5,849 nucleotides of DNA from Caldifarciminota bacterium (GTDB lineage: Bacteria; Hydrothermota; Tepidihabitantia; Tepidihabitantales; Tepidihabitantaceae): NCBI GenBank assembly GCA_011049385.1, contig DSBX01000103.1, positions 1-5,849 on the forward strand, in the 5' to 3' direction. The notes under the pieces are model-generated. The model ran no database searches, was not told the DNA's origin, and worked only from the letters and a program-made list of their open reading frames with translations. Made by a program: the position numbers and the translations under genes. Shown here piece by piece: positions 1 through 5,849 of the stretch (its first letter is position 1; every line of letters begins with the position of its first letter).

Positions 1-1681
1 CGAGGATGGCGGAGAGTTCGGCGTCGGTGCGTGTGACGACGGAGACCGAGGCGGAGACGGTGTCGTTGGCGGGGAAGGTGTCACCGGCGAGGGCGGTCGA
101 ACAGCGGACGGCGAGGAGGCCGACAGGCGTGGCGGACCAGGACGGGAAGAAGATGCTGCCGGACGCGCCGGGTGCGAGGAAGAGCGAGTCGGTACGGTCG
201 TAGTCGTGGCCGATGGTGAAGCGAGCGGGGATATGGGCGGGCCTGGTGCCGTTGTTGGTGAGCTGGGCTGCGGGCGTGACGACAGTGCCGGAGTCGATGG
301 TTCCGATCGGCGCGAGAATGGTGCGGGCCCAGGCGTCTATGCGGACGCCGACCTCGACCACGGCGTTGGCGGTATCGTTCTCATTGTTCTCGTCGCCGGT
401 GAGCATGGTTGAACAGCGGACGGCGAGGAAGCCGAGAGGGGAAGCGGTCCAGTCGCGGAAGCTGACAGTGGTGGTTTCGCGGGGTGCGAGTGCGACAGAG
501 ACGGTATCGGTGTAGATCGAGCCGATAGTGAGACGGACCGGAAAACTGCGGGTGGTGGTGGAGAGATTGGCGACAGTGGCGCGGGGTGTGACGACGGTAC
601 CGGAGTCGAGCGCGCCGACCGGCGCAAGCACCGTGAGCGCCGCAGCGTCAACCAGCGGTTTGACGATCACCGATCCGGAGGCGCGGTTGTTAACCGGAAG
701 CTCGTCGTCCGCAAGCATTGTCGAACAGCGTACGTTGAGAAGCCCGACCGGTTCCGCCTGCCAGGTGCGGAAGGAGACGGCGGTGTCCTGTCCCGGTTCC
801 AGCAGGACGAGGACCGTGTCGTGGTAGGCGGTGCCGATGTTGAGTCGGACCGGGATGGACTCGGTGCTGGTGCCCTGATTGGCGATGCGGGCCAGTGGCA
901 CAATCGGAGTGCCTGAATCCACGGTGCCGGTCGGCGAGAGGATCTCCAGGGCCGCGGCGTCGCGTCGGCCGACCACGCTTATCGAGTCGGCAATCATGTC
1001 GTTTGCGTTCCAGGTATCGCCGGGAAGCATCGTCGAACACCGGACCGCGAGGTCGCCGAGGGGCAGTGCACGCCAGTCGGGAAAGAGGAACTGGCGGGCC
1101 TGGAACGACCCGACGTAGGCGTGGGTGGTTTCAGAGTAGCTTCCGCCGATGTCGAACCTCACCGCGATGGTGCAGCCGACCGGACTGAGATTCGCGATCC
1201 AGGCCGCGGGTGTCACCAGTGCGTTCGAATCAACCTCGCCGACCGGCGTTGCAATCTCGACCACGGCGGCGTCGAGTCCTGTCGAATCCAGCGGAGTGCG
1301 GGGCTCGCCGGGCAGGGCGATGACCAACGCAGGTGGACGGAGCGCACCCGGCTTTGGTCCGTCGCCGAAGACATACAGGGCACTGCGGCCGAGGACAAGA
1401 AGGTCGAGCCCACCGTCGGGGGTGAGATCACGGACCGCCGTCCCGGGCCGTCCCGGTCCGGGCGGGTTCCAGAGCGAGATGGTATCCTCGCCGCCGTCCG
1501 GTCTCGGAAGAAAGAGTCTGAGCCTGCCGGTCGGACGATGCCACAGCAGGCGTTCCGGGCTACCGTCCCGGTTCAGATCTAAGAGGAACTCGCCCGGTAC
1601 CAATGGTGAGTTATTAGCTGACGAACCGTTTCCGGCGCCGGCGACAAGCGCGGCGCAGAGCGCTATTATGATCCCTTGCAA
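1..1681 (-). CDS. Exported tandem-repeat (CARDB/Ig-like) surface protein, 3' end outside the window
   Basis: The frame is open for 560 codons from a TTG at 1681 to the window edge with no stop, so the C-terminus is unseen. The start was chosen because AGGA (1693-1690) lies 8 bases upstream and a consensus promoter lies just before it. An in-frame ATG at 1885 is the alternative, but it has no good ribosome binding site and would add a Ser/Arg/Pro-rich leader. Residues 4-16 are hydrophobic (IIIALCAALVAGA), which looks like a signal peptide, though the n-region has no positive charge. Residues 32-47 (DLNRDG) and 82-97 (DLTPDGGLD) resemble FG-GAP/VCBS calcium-loop motifs. From residue 137 there are four 104-residue repeats with the pattern DSGT..TP, N, VR..IG..Y, F..W.A.P.G, VRCST, GD, N(D/N). 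This resembles CARDB/Ig-like beta-sandwich domains. By family analogy it is probably secreted or cell-surface and adhesive or structural; no enzymatic motif is visible. Confidence is high that it is coding and moderate on the role. Confidence 0.88.
   Translation of the reverse strand, partial: MQGIIIALCAALVAGAGNGSSANNSPLVPGEFLLDLNRDGSPERLLWHRPTGRLRLFLPRPDGGEDTISLWNPPGPGRPGTAVRDLTPDGGLDLLVLGRSALYVFGDGPKPGALRPPALVIALPGEPRTPLDSTGLDAAVVEIATPVGEVDSNALVTPAAWIANLSPVGCTIAVRFDIGGSYSETTHAYVGSFQARQFLFPDWRALPLGDLAVRCSTMLPGDTWNANDMIADSISVVGRRDAAALEILSPTGTVDSGTPIVPLARIANQGTSTESIPVRLNIGTAYHDTVLVLLEPGQDTAVSFRTWQAEPVGLLNVRCSTMLADDELPVNNRASGSVIVKPLVDAAALTVLAPVGALDSGTVVTPRATVANLSTTTRSFPVRLTIGSIYTDTVSVALAPRETTTVSFRDWTASPLGFLAVRCSTMLTGDENNENDTANAVVEVGVRIDAWARTILAPIGTIDSGTVVTPAAQLTNNGTRPAHIPARFTIGHDYDRTDSLFLAPGASGSIFFPSWSATPVGLLAVRCSTALAGDTFPANDTVSASVSVVTRTDAELSAIL
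26..1273 (-). repeat. Four tandem 312-bp (104-aa) coding repeats, start of a fifth at the edge
   Basis: Units lie at 1273-962, 961-650, 649-338 and 337-26, and a fifth begins at 25 (DAELSAIL). Each is exactly 312 bases, and the four proteins align column for column with no gap. Columns invariant in all four include D1, A2, P10, G12, D15, S16, P22, A24, N28, R39, I42, G43, Y46, T49, F64, W67, A69, P71, G73, L75, V77, R78, C79, S80, T81, L83, D86 and N91. The unit nearest the N-terminus is the most divergent: DSGT becomes DSNA and it has an extra Cys at column 34. The DNA copies differ at many sites, so the duplication is not recent. The block encoding VRCST is the best conserved at base level. 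Confidence 0.93.
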
Positions 1682-1689
1682 TTTTCGCT

Positions 1690-1693
1690 TCCT
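1690..1693 (-). promoter_or_regulatory. Shine-Dalgarno site deciding the TTG start of the repeat protein
   Basis: On the minus strand the leader reads AAAGGAAGCGAAAA and then TTG. The AGGA core is 8 bases before the start codon, a normal spacing. It supports TTG at 1681 over the upstream in-frame ATG at 1885. Confidence 0.7.
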
Positions 1694-1706
1694 TTCCCTA
1701 AGAGTA

Positions 1707-1734
1707 ATTATACCCGACCCCGGACAGGTGTCAA
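1707..1734 (-). promoter_or_regulatory. Perfect-consensus sigma-70-type promoter for the repeat protein
   Basis: The minus strand carries TTGACA (1734-1729), a 16-base spacer (1728-1713) and TATAAT (1712-1707), matching all 12 consensus bases. Transcription would begin near 1700, giving a leader of roughly 18 bases that contains the Shine-Dalgarno site. A 12/12 match in such GC-rich DNA, placed right before a start codon, is unlikely by chance. The near-16-base spacer is one short of the common 17. That the host uses a sigma factor of this specificity is assumed. Confidence 0.8.
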
Positions 1735-2068
1735 ACAACAGGCGGTTGAACCCGCGGAGATCCGGTATCGGGGAGCCGCCTCGGTCCGGGCCTCTATTCG
1801 CCCGCAGGAGCCGTGCGGCAGGGTGTGGAGCCGACAATGAGGACACAATCACCGTTACCCGGTGGCGGCGGGAAGGGGATGCCATACAGCTCGAAACCAA
1901 GCCGAACGGGCTCCGGCCGGAGACGCGTGAACTGTTTGAGCTTCTACGTGATACGGTCGCGCCGCTGTCGTTCTTCGGGCTGGACCCGGATGCACACGTA
2001 CCCGGTCGGTTGCCGGTGACCGGGCGTTTGATGAGTCGGCAACCGGATGGACGGAGCGAAGCTCGAAA
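1735..2068. other. Intergenic gap of 334 bases between the Gate-domain gene and the repeat-protein promoter
   Basis: No minus-strand gene is supported here. The minus frame continuing from the upstream gene's stop is open but encodes a Ser/Arg/Pro-rich string typical of non-coding or antisense reading. On the plus strand, a frame from about 1842 to 2037 gives a protein-like stretch (for example ETRELFELLRDTVAPLSFFG), but it has no start codon with a ribosome binding site and no stop nearby. It may be a remnant of a lost gene or chance. The 12-base perfect palindrome CTCCGGCCGGAG lies at 1911-1922 and a hairpin at 2001-2024. Confidence 0.6.
2001..2024 (-). terminator. Possible 3' hairpin after the operon, without a T-run
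   Basis: CCCGGTC (2001-2007) and GACCGGG (2018-2024) form a perfect 7-bp stem with a 10-base loop, starting about 45 bases beyond the stop codon of the Gate-domain gene. No run of T follows on the minus strand, so it is not a classical intrinsic terminator. It could protect the 3' end of the transcript or be chance in GC-rich DNA. Confidence 0.22.
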
Positions 2069-3052
2069 TCAGGAGCGGCGTGACGGCGAGGGGTGTCCCG
2101 GTGTCGGGACAGACGCAGGTTTCTCGCGCAGGATGCGGCTGAGGAGCCAGGTGACGAGGATGGCGAGAAGGAGCCTGGGAACGGTTATCCAGAAGAGGTT
2201 CGCGCCCATCACAACGAAGATGGCGGTGTCCTCGAACAGGCCGTGGCTGAGCGCAAGGAAGGTCGCGACCAGCGTGACCTGGCGCGGCGAGAGCTTGTGG
2301 GCGTGGGTACTCTCGATGATGAGGCCGCCGCCGAAGACGATACCGAAGACGTTGCCGCCGAGCCAGGGCAGGCCGGCTTCCCGGCTGAGGCCGATGTGGC
2401 GGGTGAGGCGATTGAGGCCGGTGAGCATTCTCTCGAGCAGGCCGTAGCGCCGGGCGTATTCGAGTGCAACGAAGATACCAACGAGGACCGCGAGCATCTT
2501 CCAGCCGGTGTCGGCCAGCCCGAACGCCCAGTCGGTCAGCGCCGGCCCGGGGCCGACCCAGGGCGTGCGGGCCATGCGGGCGAGCATCTCGGTTCCGGGC
2601 GCGGGTGCGACCGCCACGACCGCGGCCGGCACCAGCAGGCGGCCCAACCCGAGACCGGCGAGGAGCGAGACTGCGAGCCGGATGGCCCAGAGCAGCCACC
2701 CCTTCGCCCGCATCCGGAAGAAAACCGCGGTTTCGAGAATCTGCGAGTGGCTGAGCAGGAGCATGACCGCGAGCACGGTGAGTTGTTGGGCGGGCAGGCG
2801 CAGGGCGGTTATGGCACCGAGCCCGGCGTAGAGGTTGATGACGTTGCCGAGGATGAGGGCGAGCGCGGCTTCGCCGGGCAGGCCGAAGTGGCGCATGAGC
2901 GGCGCGGTGAAACCGGCGAAGGCGGTCAGTACCGGGGTGTAGCGGAGGACGGTGATGGCGGTGTAAACCGGGGCGACAATCGCCATCAGCTTGAGGAAGG
3001 CGCGGACACCGTGGAACGCGCCGGCGCGGATGACCCGCCAGTGATGACTCAT
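2069..3052 (-). CDS. Membrane protein with two nucleoside-recognition (Gate) domains
   Basis: This 327-residue, strongly hydrophobic protein has about eight to ten likely membrane segments and a charged/Pro-rich C-terminal tail (309-327). Two homologous halves are visible. Residues 55-140 and 219-308 share HxGL..EA.L, GNV.....G.G.I, L...Q.TL.A..L.LSH, (E/D)TA.F and a final RL...L segment. The period is about 164 residues and the second half carries a 4-residue insertion. The (I/V)..GN and SH..(E/D)TA patterns fit the Gate/nucleoside-recognition family (PF07670; SpmA/SpmB, YjiH and the gate of CNT/FeoB proteins). The family role is movement of a small molecule or nucleoside across the inner membrane; the substrate here is unknown. 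The ATG overlaps the TGA of lpxH in ATGA with no Shine-Dalgarno sequence, so translation is probably coupled. I would not assign a sporulation role, since the context is diderm. Confidence 0.88.
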   Translation of the reverse strand: MSHHWRVIRAGAFHGVRAFLKLMAIVAPVYTAITVLRYTPVLTAFAGFTAPLMRHFGLPGEAALALILGNVINLYAGLGAITALRLPAQQLTVLAVMLLLSHSQILETAVFFRMRAKGWLLWAIRLAVSLLAGLGLGRLLVPAAVVAVAPAPGTEMLARMARTPWVGPGPALTDWAFGLADTGWKMLAVLVGIFVALEYARRYGLLERMLTGLNRLTRHIGLSREAGLPWLGGNVFGIVFGGGLIIESTHAHKLSPRQVTLVATFLALSHGLFEDTAIFVVMGANLFWITVPRLLLAILVTWLLSRILREKPASVPTPGHPSPSRRS

Positions 3053-3750
3053 CCGGCGAAACGTTCGAGGGCAATCTCGCCGTCGCGCATCACGCCGTAG
3101 CTGAAGTTCTTCAGCCAGTCGCCGGTGTTGAGGTACACGCCCTCGGGCAGGCGGGTGAGCTCGGGTCGGTGGAGATGGCCGAGAATCACGATGTCGTTGC
3201 CTTCGCGCAGGCAGACACGGCCGTGCTCGCGCATCCGGTCCGCCAGGGTGGCGTCGGGCGGGCGCCGGCGGCTGCGACGGGTGACCCAGCCTGCGAGCGC
3301 GATGCCGAGGTCCGGATGGATGAGACCATAGAGCGCGTTGTTGAGCCGGCTTCGCATCAGTATTCGGAAGAGCCGGGAGAGGTGCCGGTGGTCCACCTCG
3401 TCGCCGTGGCGCATCAGGACCCGGCGGCCGTCGAGTTCGACTCGGGCCTCGACCGCGGTCTCCACGCCGAGCTGTTCCCGGAAGAAGCCGGTGAAGCGGA
3501 GGTCGTGGTTGCCGGCGAGGCAGGTAACCGCGGTGCCGGACTGGCGCAGGCGGCCGAGCGCGGCCAGCACCCGGAAGCCGTGCTTGGGAATGGCCCGGCC
3601 GTATTCGAACCAGAAATCGAAGAGGTCGCCCAGCACCCAGAGGGTGTCGGTCCGGCCCTCGAGTCCGGCAAGGAACCGGGCCAGCCGCGCTTCGGATTCG
3701 GGCGGGGCCGCGCCGAGGTGCGCGTCAGAGATGAAGTAGTGCGCGCTCAA
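3049..3750 (-). CDS. lpxH: UDP-2,3-diacylglucosamine pyrophosphatase (LpxH-type metallophosphatase)
   Basis: The 233-residue cytoplasmic or membrane-associated calcineurin-like phosphoesterase is predicted to cleave UDP-2,3-diacylglucosamine to lipid X and UMP, the fourth step of lipid A synthesis. The metal ligands are all present: D9 and H11 (SDAHLG), D42 (GDLFDFWFEYG), N81 (GNHD), H115 (RHGDEVD), and H192 and H194 (GHLHRP). Their spacing nearly matches E. coli LpxH (D8, H10, D41, N79, H114, H195, H197), and the length is close to its 240 residues. That match favours the TTG at 3750. An earlier in-frame TTG at 3789 would add 13 Pro/Ser/Arg-rich residues, has no ribosome site and overlaps the kinase by 65 bases. 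With the chosen start the overlap is 26 bases. GGAG lies 13 bases upstream, rather far, so coupling to the kinase is likely. A related phosphoesterase with another substrate cannot be excluded. Confidence 0.82.
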   Translation of the reverse strand: MSAHYFISDAHLGAAPPESEARLARFLAGLEGRTDTLWVLGDLFDFWFEYGRAIPKHGFRVLAALGRLRQSGTAVTCLAGNHDLRFTGFFREQLGVETAVEARVELDGRRVLMRHGDEVDHRHLSRLFRILMRSRLNNALYGLIHPDLGIALAGWVTRRSRRRPPDATLADRMREHGRVCLREGNDIVILGHLHRPELTRLPEGVYLNTGDWLKNFSYGVMRDGEIALERFAG

Positions 3751-5293
3751 TGGCGTTGACGGACTCCGCGACCGGCCGGCGGGTGTCAATGTGGAGAAGC
3801 CGGGGTCCGGGCCGGGGTGGGTCGAACCGCGTTTTCATCGCCCGGTAGACGCGGATGTCCGCGTCCGAGACCGAGGCACGCCGGAAGCGTCGGCGCATCC
3901 GGCTGACGACGGTCTTCTCCGGGCAGTCGGCGTGGACGAAGAGCCAGGGCAGGCTCAGTTTCTCGGCGACGGCCCGGGCCTTGTCCCGGGAGTCGGGGTG
4001 GAGGAAGGTTGCGTCGAGCACGACCCGGTGTCCGGCGGTGAGATAGGTTCGGGTCCGACGCATCAACTCGCGGTAGGTGCGGATGCCGAGCGCCCGGGTG
4101 TAGAGCTTCTTGTTGAGCTTGCCACGGCCGTCGGCCTCGATCGAAACGCCGGCGAGTTGCTTGCGGACCGAGTCGCTGTTGACGTGCCATGCGTCGAGCC
4201 GCTCGGCGAGACGGCGGGCGACGTAGCTCTTGCCGGTGCCGGGCAGACCCAGCATTATCACCAACCGCGGGTCGGGCCGGAGTCGGCGGGCATAGCGCTC
4301 GGCGAGTTGGAAGTAGCGGCGGGCGGTGCGGCGGGCTTCTTCCCGGGCCTCGGCCGGGATGCCCGGGTCGTTGAGGTTGAAGCTGGTGACCTTGCCCCGG
4401 ACCCAGGCTCGGTAACAGCGGTAGAAGTCGAGCAGGCGGAGCAGGCCGGAGTCGTGTGAGCAGGCGAGGTAGCGCTCGATGAAGAAGGCGGCGAGGTCGC
4501 GCCGACCGAACCAGTCGAGGTCCATCGCCATGAAGGCGATTTCCGAGGTGGTATCACAGCATGAGAAGCGGGGGTTGAATTCGATGCAGTCGAAGATGTG
4601 GACCCGCCCGCCGATGAAGACGTTGCGCGAGTGGAGGTCGCCGTGACAGCGGCGGACGAAGCCCTGCTCGCGCCGGCGGGCGAAGCGGCGACGATTGGCG
4701 GCGATGAACGCCTCAACCGTTTCCTTGACGCTGTCGAAGGCCGGGTAGGTGATGGTCTTGCCCCGGAAGGGCATGGTCTGGGCGAAGTTCTCGTCCCAGT
4801 TGAGCTTGATGATTTCGGAACTGCCGTAGCGGGAGATTTCCGCCCCGCGTTCGGCGACGGTGTGGAAGTCGGCGATGAGCCGGGCGATTTCGCCGACATG
4901 GTCGAAGGTGACTTCGTCCCGGCGGAGCCGCTCGGTCATTATTGTGTCCTGGGGGAGTTCGAGCATCTTCAGGCACCAGTCCACGACCGGGTCGGTCCCG
5001 CCGAGCCGGAGCCGGCCCCGATGTTCGGTCACGGGCAGGACTTCAAGGTAGATGTCGGGCGAGAGACGCTGATTGAGTCGGAACTCTTCGTGGCAGAAGA
5101 ACTTCCGGGCCGAGAGGTCGGTGTAGTCGAGGAAGCCGAAGTTGACCGGCTTCTTGACCTTGTAGGCGTGGCGGCCGGTGAGGAAGACCCAGGAGGTATG
5201 GGTCTGGAGCATGCGCACGCGCCGGACCCCGCGGCCGTAGAGACCGGGCACGAGCATTTCGCGGATGCGGCCCTGGATCGAGGGCGAGCTCAC
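3725..5293 (-). CDS. Two-domain predicted kinase: phosphotransferase (APH-like) domain fused to P-loop AAA kinase domain
   Basis: This 522-residue cytoplasmic protein has an intact two-part architecture, corresponding to COG2187 followed by COG0645. The N-terminal half is protein-kinase-like: a lysine-rich YKVKKPV (44-50) is the candidate ATP-binding lysine, HGDLHSRNVF (217-226) is the catalytic loop (D219, N224), and FDCIEFN (234-240) supplies the metal-binding D235. The C-terminal half has a Walker A motif GLPGTGKS (349-356; K355, S356), NSDSVRK (372-378) and a Walker-B-like VVLDATF (424-430), as in zeta-toxin/gluconate-kinase-like P-loop kinases. Both sites look catalytically complete, but the substrates are unknown. 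It is not evidence of aminoglycoside resistance, since the APH fold is shared by many sugar and small-molecule kinases. The GTG start overlaps the glgC stop as GTGA, with GGGG 9 bases upstream. Being next to glgC makes a sugar or sugar-derivative substrate thinkable, but this is inference only. Confidence 0.88.
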   Translation of the reverse strand: MSSPSIQGRIREMLVPGLYGRGVRRVRMLQTHTSWVFLTGRHAYKVKKPVNFGFLDYTDLSARKFFCHEEFRLNQRLSPDIYLEVLPVTEHRGRLRLGGTDPVVDWCLKMLELPQDTIMTERLRRDEVTFDHVGEIARLIADFHTVAERGAEISRYGSSEIIKLNWDENFAQTMPFRGKTITYPAFDSVKETVEAFIAANRRRFARRREQGFVRRCHGDLHSRNVFIGGRVHIFDCIEFNPRFSCCDTTSEIAFMAMDLDWFGRRDLAAFFIERYLACSHDSGLLRLLDFYRCYRAWVRGKVTSFNLNDPGIPAEAREEARRTARRYFQLAERYARRLRPDPRLVIMLGLPGTGKSYVARRLAERLDAWHVNSDSVRKQLAGVSIEADGRGKLNKKLYTRALGIRTYRELMRRTRTYLTAGHRVVLDATFLHPDSRDKARAVAEKLSLPWLFVHADCPEKTVVSRMRRRFRRASVSDADIRVYRAMKTRFDPPRPGPRLLHIDTRRPVAESVNAIERALLHL

Positions 5294-5849
5294 AGTTCCG
5301 TGCCCCGGGAGATGACGACGACGCCGTCCTCGCTGACGTGAAAGCGTTGTCGGTCGGCCTCCGGGTCGAAGCCGATTTCGGCCCGGTCCGGTATCCGGAC
5401 CATCTTGTCCACGATGGCGCGGCGCACCCGGGCGTTGCGGCCGACCGCGACGTCGCTGAACAGCACCGATTCCTCGACTTGGGCGAAGGAGTTGACCCGG
5501 ACCCGGGGGCCGAGGATCGAATGCTGAACCCGGCCGCCGGAGACAATGACGCCGTCGGCGAGGAGCGAGTCGAGCGCGAGGCCGGCCCGGCCGCCGGCGA
5601 GGTCGGAGTGAACCGTCTTGGCGGGCGGATCGGGCCGGGGCCGGGTGCGGATGGGCCAGTGGCGGTCGTAGAGGTTGAAGGGCGGGGTCGGGGCGACCAG
5701 CTCCATGTTGGCCCGGTAGTAGTCGTCCACGGTGCCGACGTCGCGCCAGTACGGCTCGACGGCGTGCTCGTCGGCGAAGCGGTAACCGAACACCCGGTAG
5801 CCGCCGATCATGGCCGGGATGACGTCGTGGCCGAAATCATGACGTGAGC
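5290..5849 (-). CDS. glgC: Glucose-1-phosphate adenylyltransferase, C-terminal 185 residues (5' end outside the window)
   Basis: GlgC makes ADP-glucose from glucose-1-phosphate and ATP, the committed step of bacterial glycogen synthesis. Only the end is visible; the frame is open to the edge and begins before it. Recognisable family blocks, numbered from the first visible codon, are DFGHDVIP (4-11), RVFGYRF (18-24), YWRDVGTVDDYYRAN (33-47) and YDRHWPIRT (60-68), all near-copies of GlgC signatures. From about residue 90 come the hexapeptide-like turns of the C-terminal left-handed beta-helix: SILGPRVRVNS, VLFSDVAVG, RRAIVDK, VRIPDRAEIG. The closing SEDGVVVISRG is also typical. The N-terminal nucleotidyltransferase domain is missing only because of the window edge; the usual length is about 420 residues. 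It is the most upstream gene seen in the operon and overlaps the kinase by 4 bases. Confidence 0.95.
   Translation of the reverse strand, partial: SRHDFGHDVIPAMIGGYRVFGYRFADEHAVEPYWRDVGTVDDYYRANMELVAPTPPFNLYDRHWPIRTRPRPDPPAKTVHSDLAGGRAGLALDSLLADGVIVSGGRVQHSILGPRVRVNSFAQVEESVLFSDVAVGRNARVRRAIVDKMVRIPDRAEIGFDPEADRQRFHVSEDGVVVISRGTEL

Noticed and set aside
26..1273. CRISPR array or non-coding satellite
   Set aside because: The 312-base period lies in one uninterrupted coding frame, with conservation concentrated at protein-core codons; there are no short identical repeats with unique spacers.
1655..1681. Lipoprotein signal (Cys at residue 9 of the repeat protein)
   Set aside because: The residues before the Cys are I-A-L, so the -1 position is Leu rather than Gly, Ala or Ser, and the Cys lies too early in the hydrophobic stretch for a lipobox.
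1682..2071. Possible readthrough or stop-codon recoding: after the Gate gene's TGA the same minus-strand frame is open into the repeat protein, and all four visible stops are TGA
   Set aside because: The three operon genes end at their family-typical points and overlap in different frames, and the stretch after the TGA is Ser/Arg/Pro-rich with no protein character. A promoter and ribosome site reset expression at 1734-1681. The standard code fits.
1149..2447. A 432-codon open frame on the plus strand
   Set aside because: It runs antisense across both the repeat-protein gene and the Gate-domain gene, with Arg/Pro/Ser-rich composition over most of its length. Only the short part in the gap (about 1842-2037) looks protein-like, and that is reported separately.
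1944..3074. A 376-codon minus-strand frame overlapping the Gate-domain gene
   Set aside because: It is the same DNA in another frame, giving an Arg/Pro/His-rich string with no domain, while the overlapping frame has clear membrane segments and duplicated motifs.
2093..3100. Long plus-strand open frames here and at 3169-3759, 3791-4459, 4598-5341 and 5338-5847
   Set aside because: All are antisense shadows of well-supported minus-strand genes. They are acidic Gly/Glu/Val/Asp-rich reverse readings that arise from strong GC bias at the third codon position.
3725..5293. Aminoglycoside resistance gene
   Set aside because: The phosphotransferase fold is shared by many kinases, and the fusion with a C-terminal P-loop kinase domain marks a different, uncharacterised family.

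Overview
This is a GC-rich bacterial window in which every gene I can support lies on the minus strand, so the reading order runs from high to low coordinates. The organism is probably a diderm bacterium, because an LpxH-type lipid A enzyme is present. It appears to store glycogen (GlgC) and to carry a large exported repeat protein. The 104-residue repeat style resembles proteins I associate with candidate division WOR-3 and similar uncultured lineages. That placement is an inference from memory and is not proved here.

Region 5849 to 2069 looks like one tightly packed operon: the C-terminal part of glgC (cut by the window edge), a two-domain predicted kinase (phosphotransferase-like domain plus P-loop domain), an LpxH-type metallophosphatase, and a membrane protein built from two copies of a nucleoside-recognition/Gate domain. 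All junctions overlap (4, 26 and 4 bases), which suggests translational coupling. No single pathway obviously joins the four. Carbohydrate storage, small-molecule phosphorylation, envelope lipid synthesis and membrane transport are co-transcribed in a housekeeping-like cluster.

Region 2068 to 1735 is a gap of about 330 bases. It holds a weak hairpin and an odd protein-like open frame on the plus strand with no clear start, but no gene I can defend. A perfect-consensus sigma-70-type promoter (TTGACA-N16-TATAAT, minus strand) sits at its lower end.

Region 1681 to 1 is the 5' part of a large gene that runs off the left edge without a stop. It starts with TTG behind a good Shine-Dalgarno sequence and encodes a hydrophobic export signal, then a short FG-GAP/VCBS-like section. 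Four tandem Ig/CARDB-like repeats follow, each exactly 104 residues (312 bases) and aligned without gaps, and a fifth begins at the edge. This is the most distinctive item in the window. I saw no RNA gene, CRISPR array, insertion sequence or phage feature.
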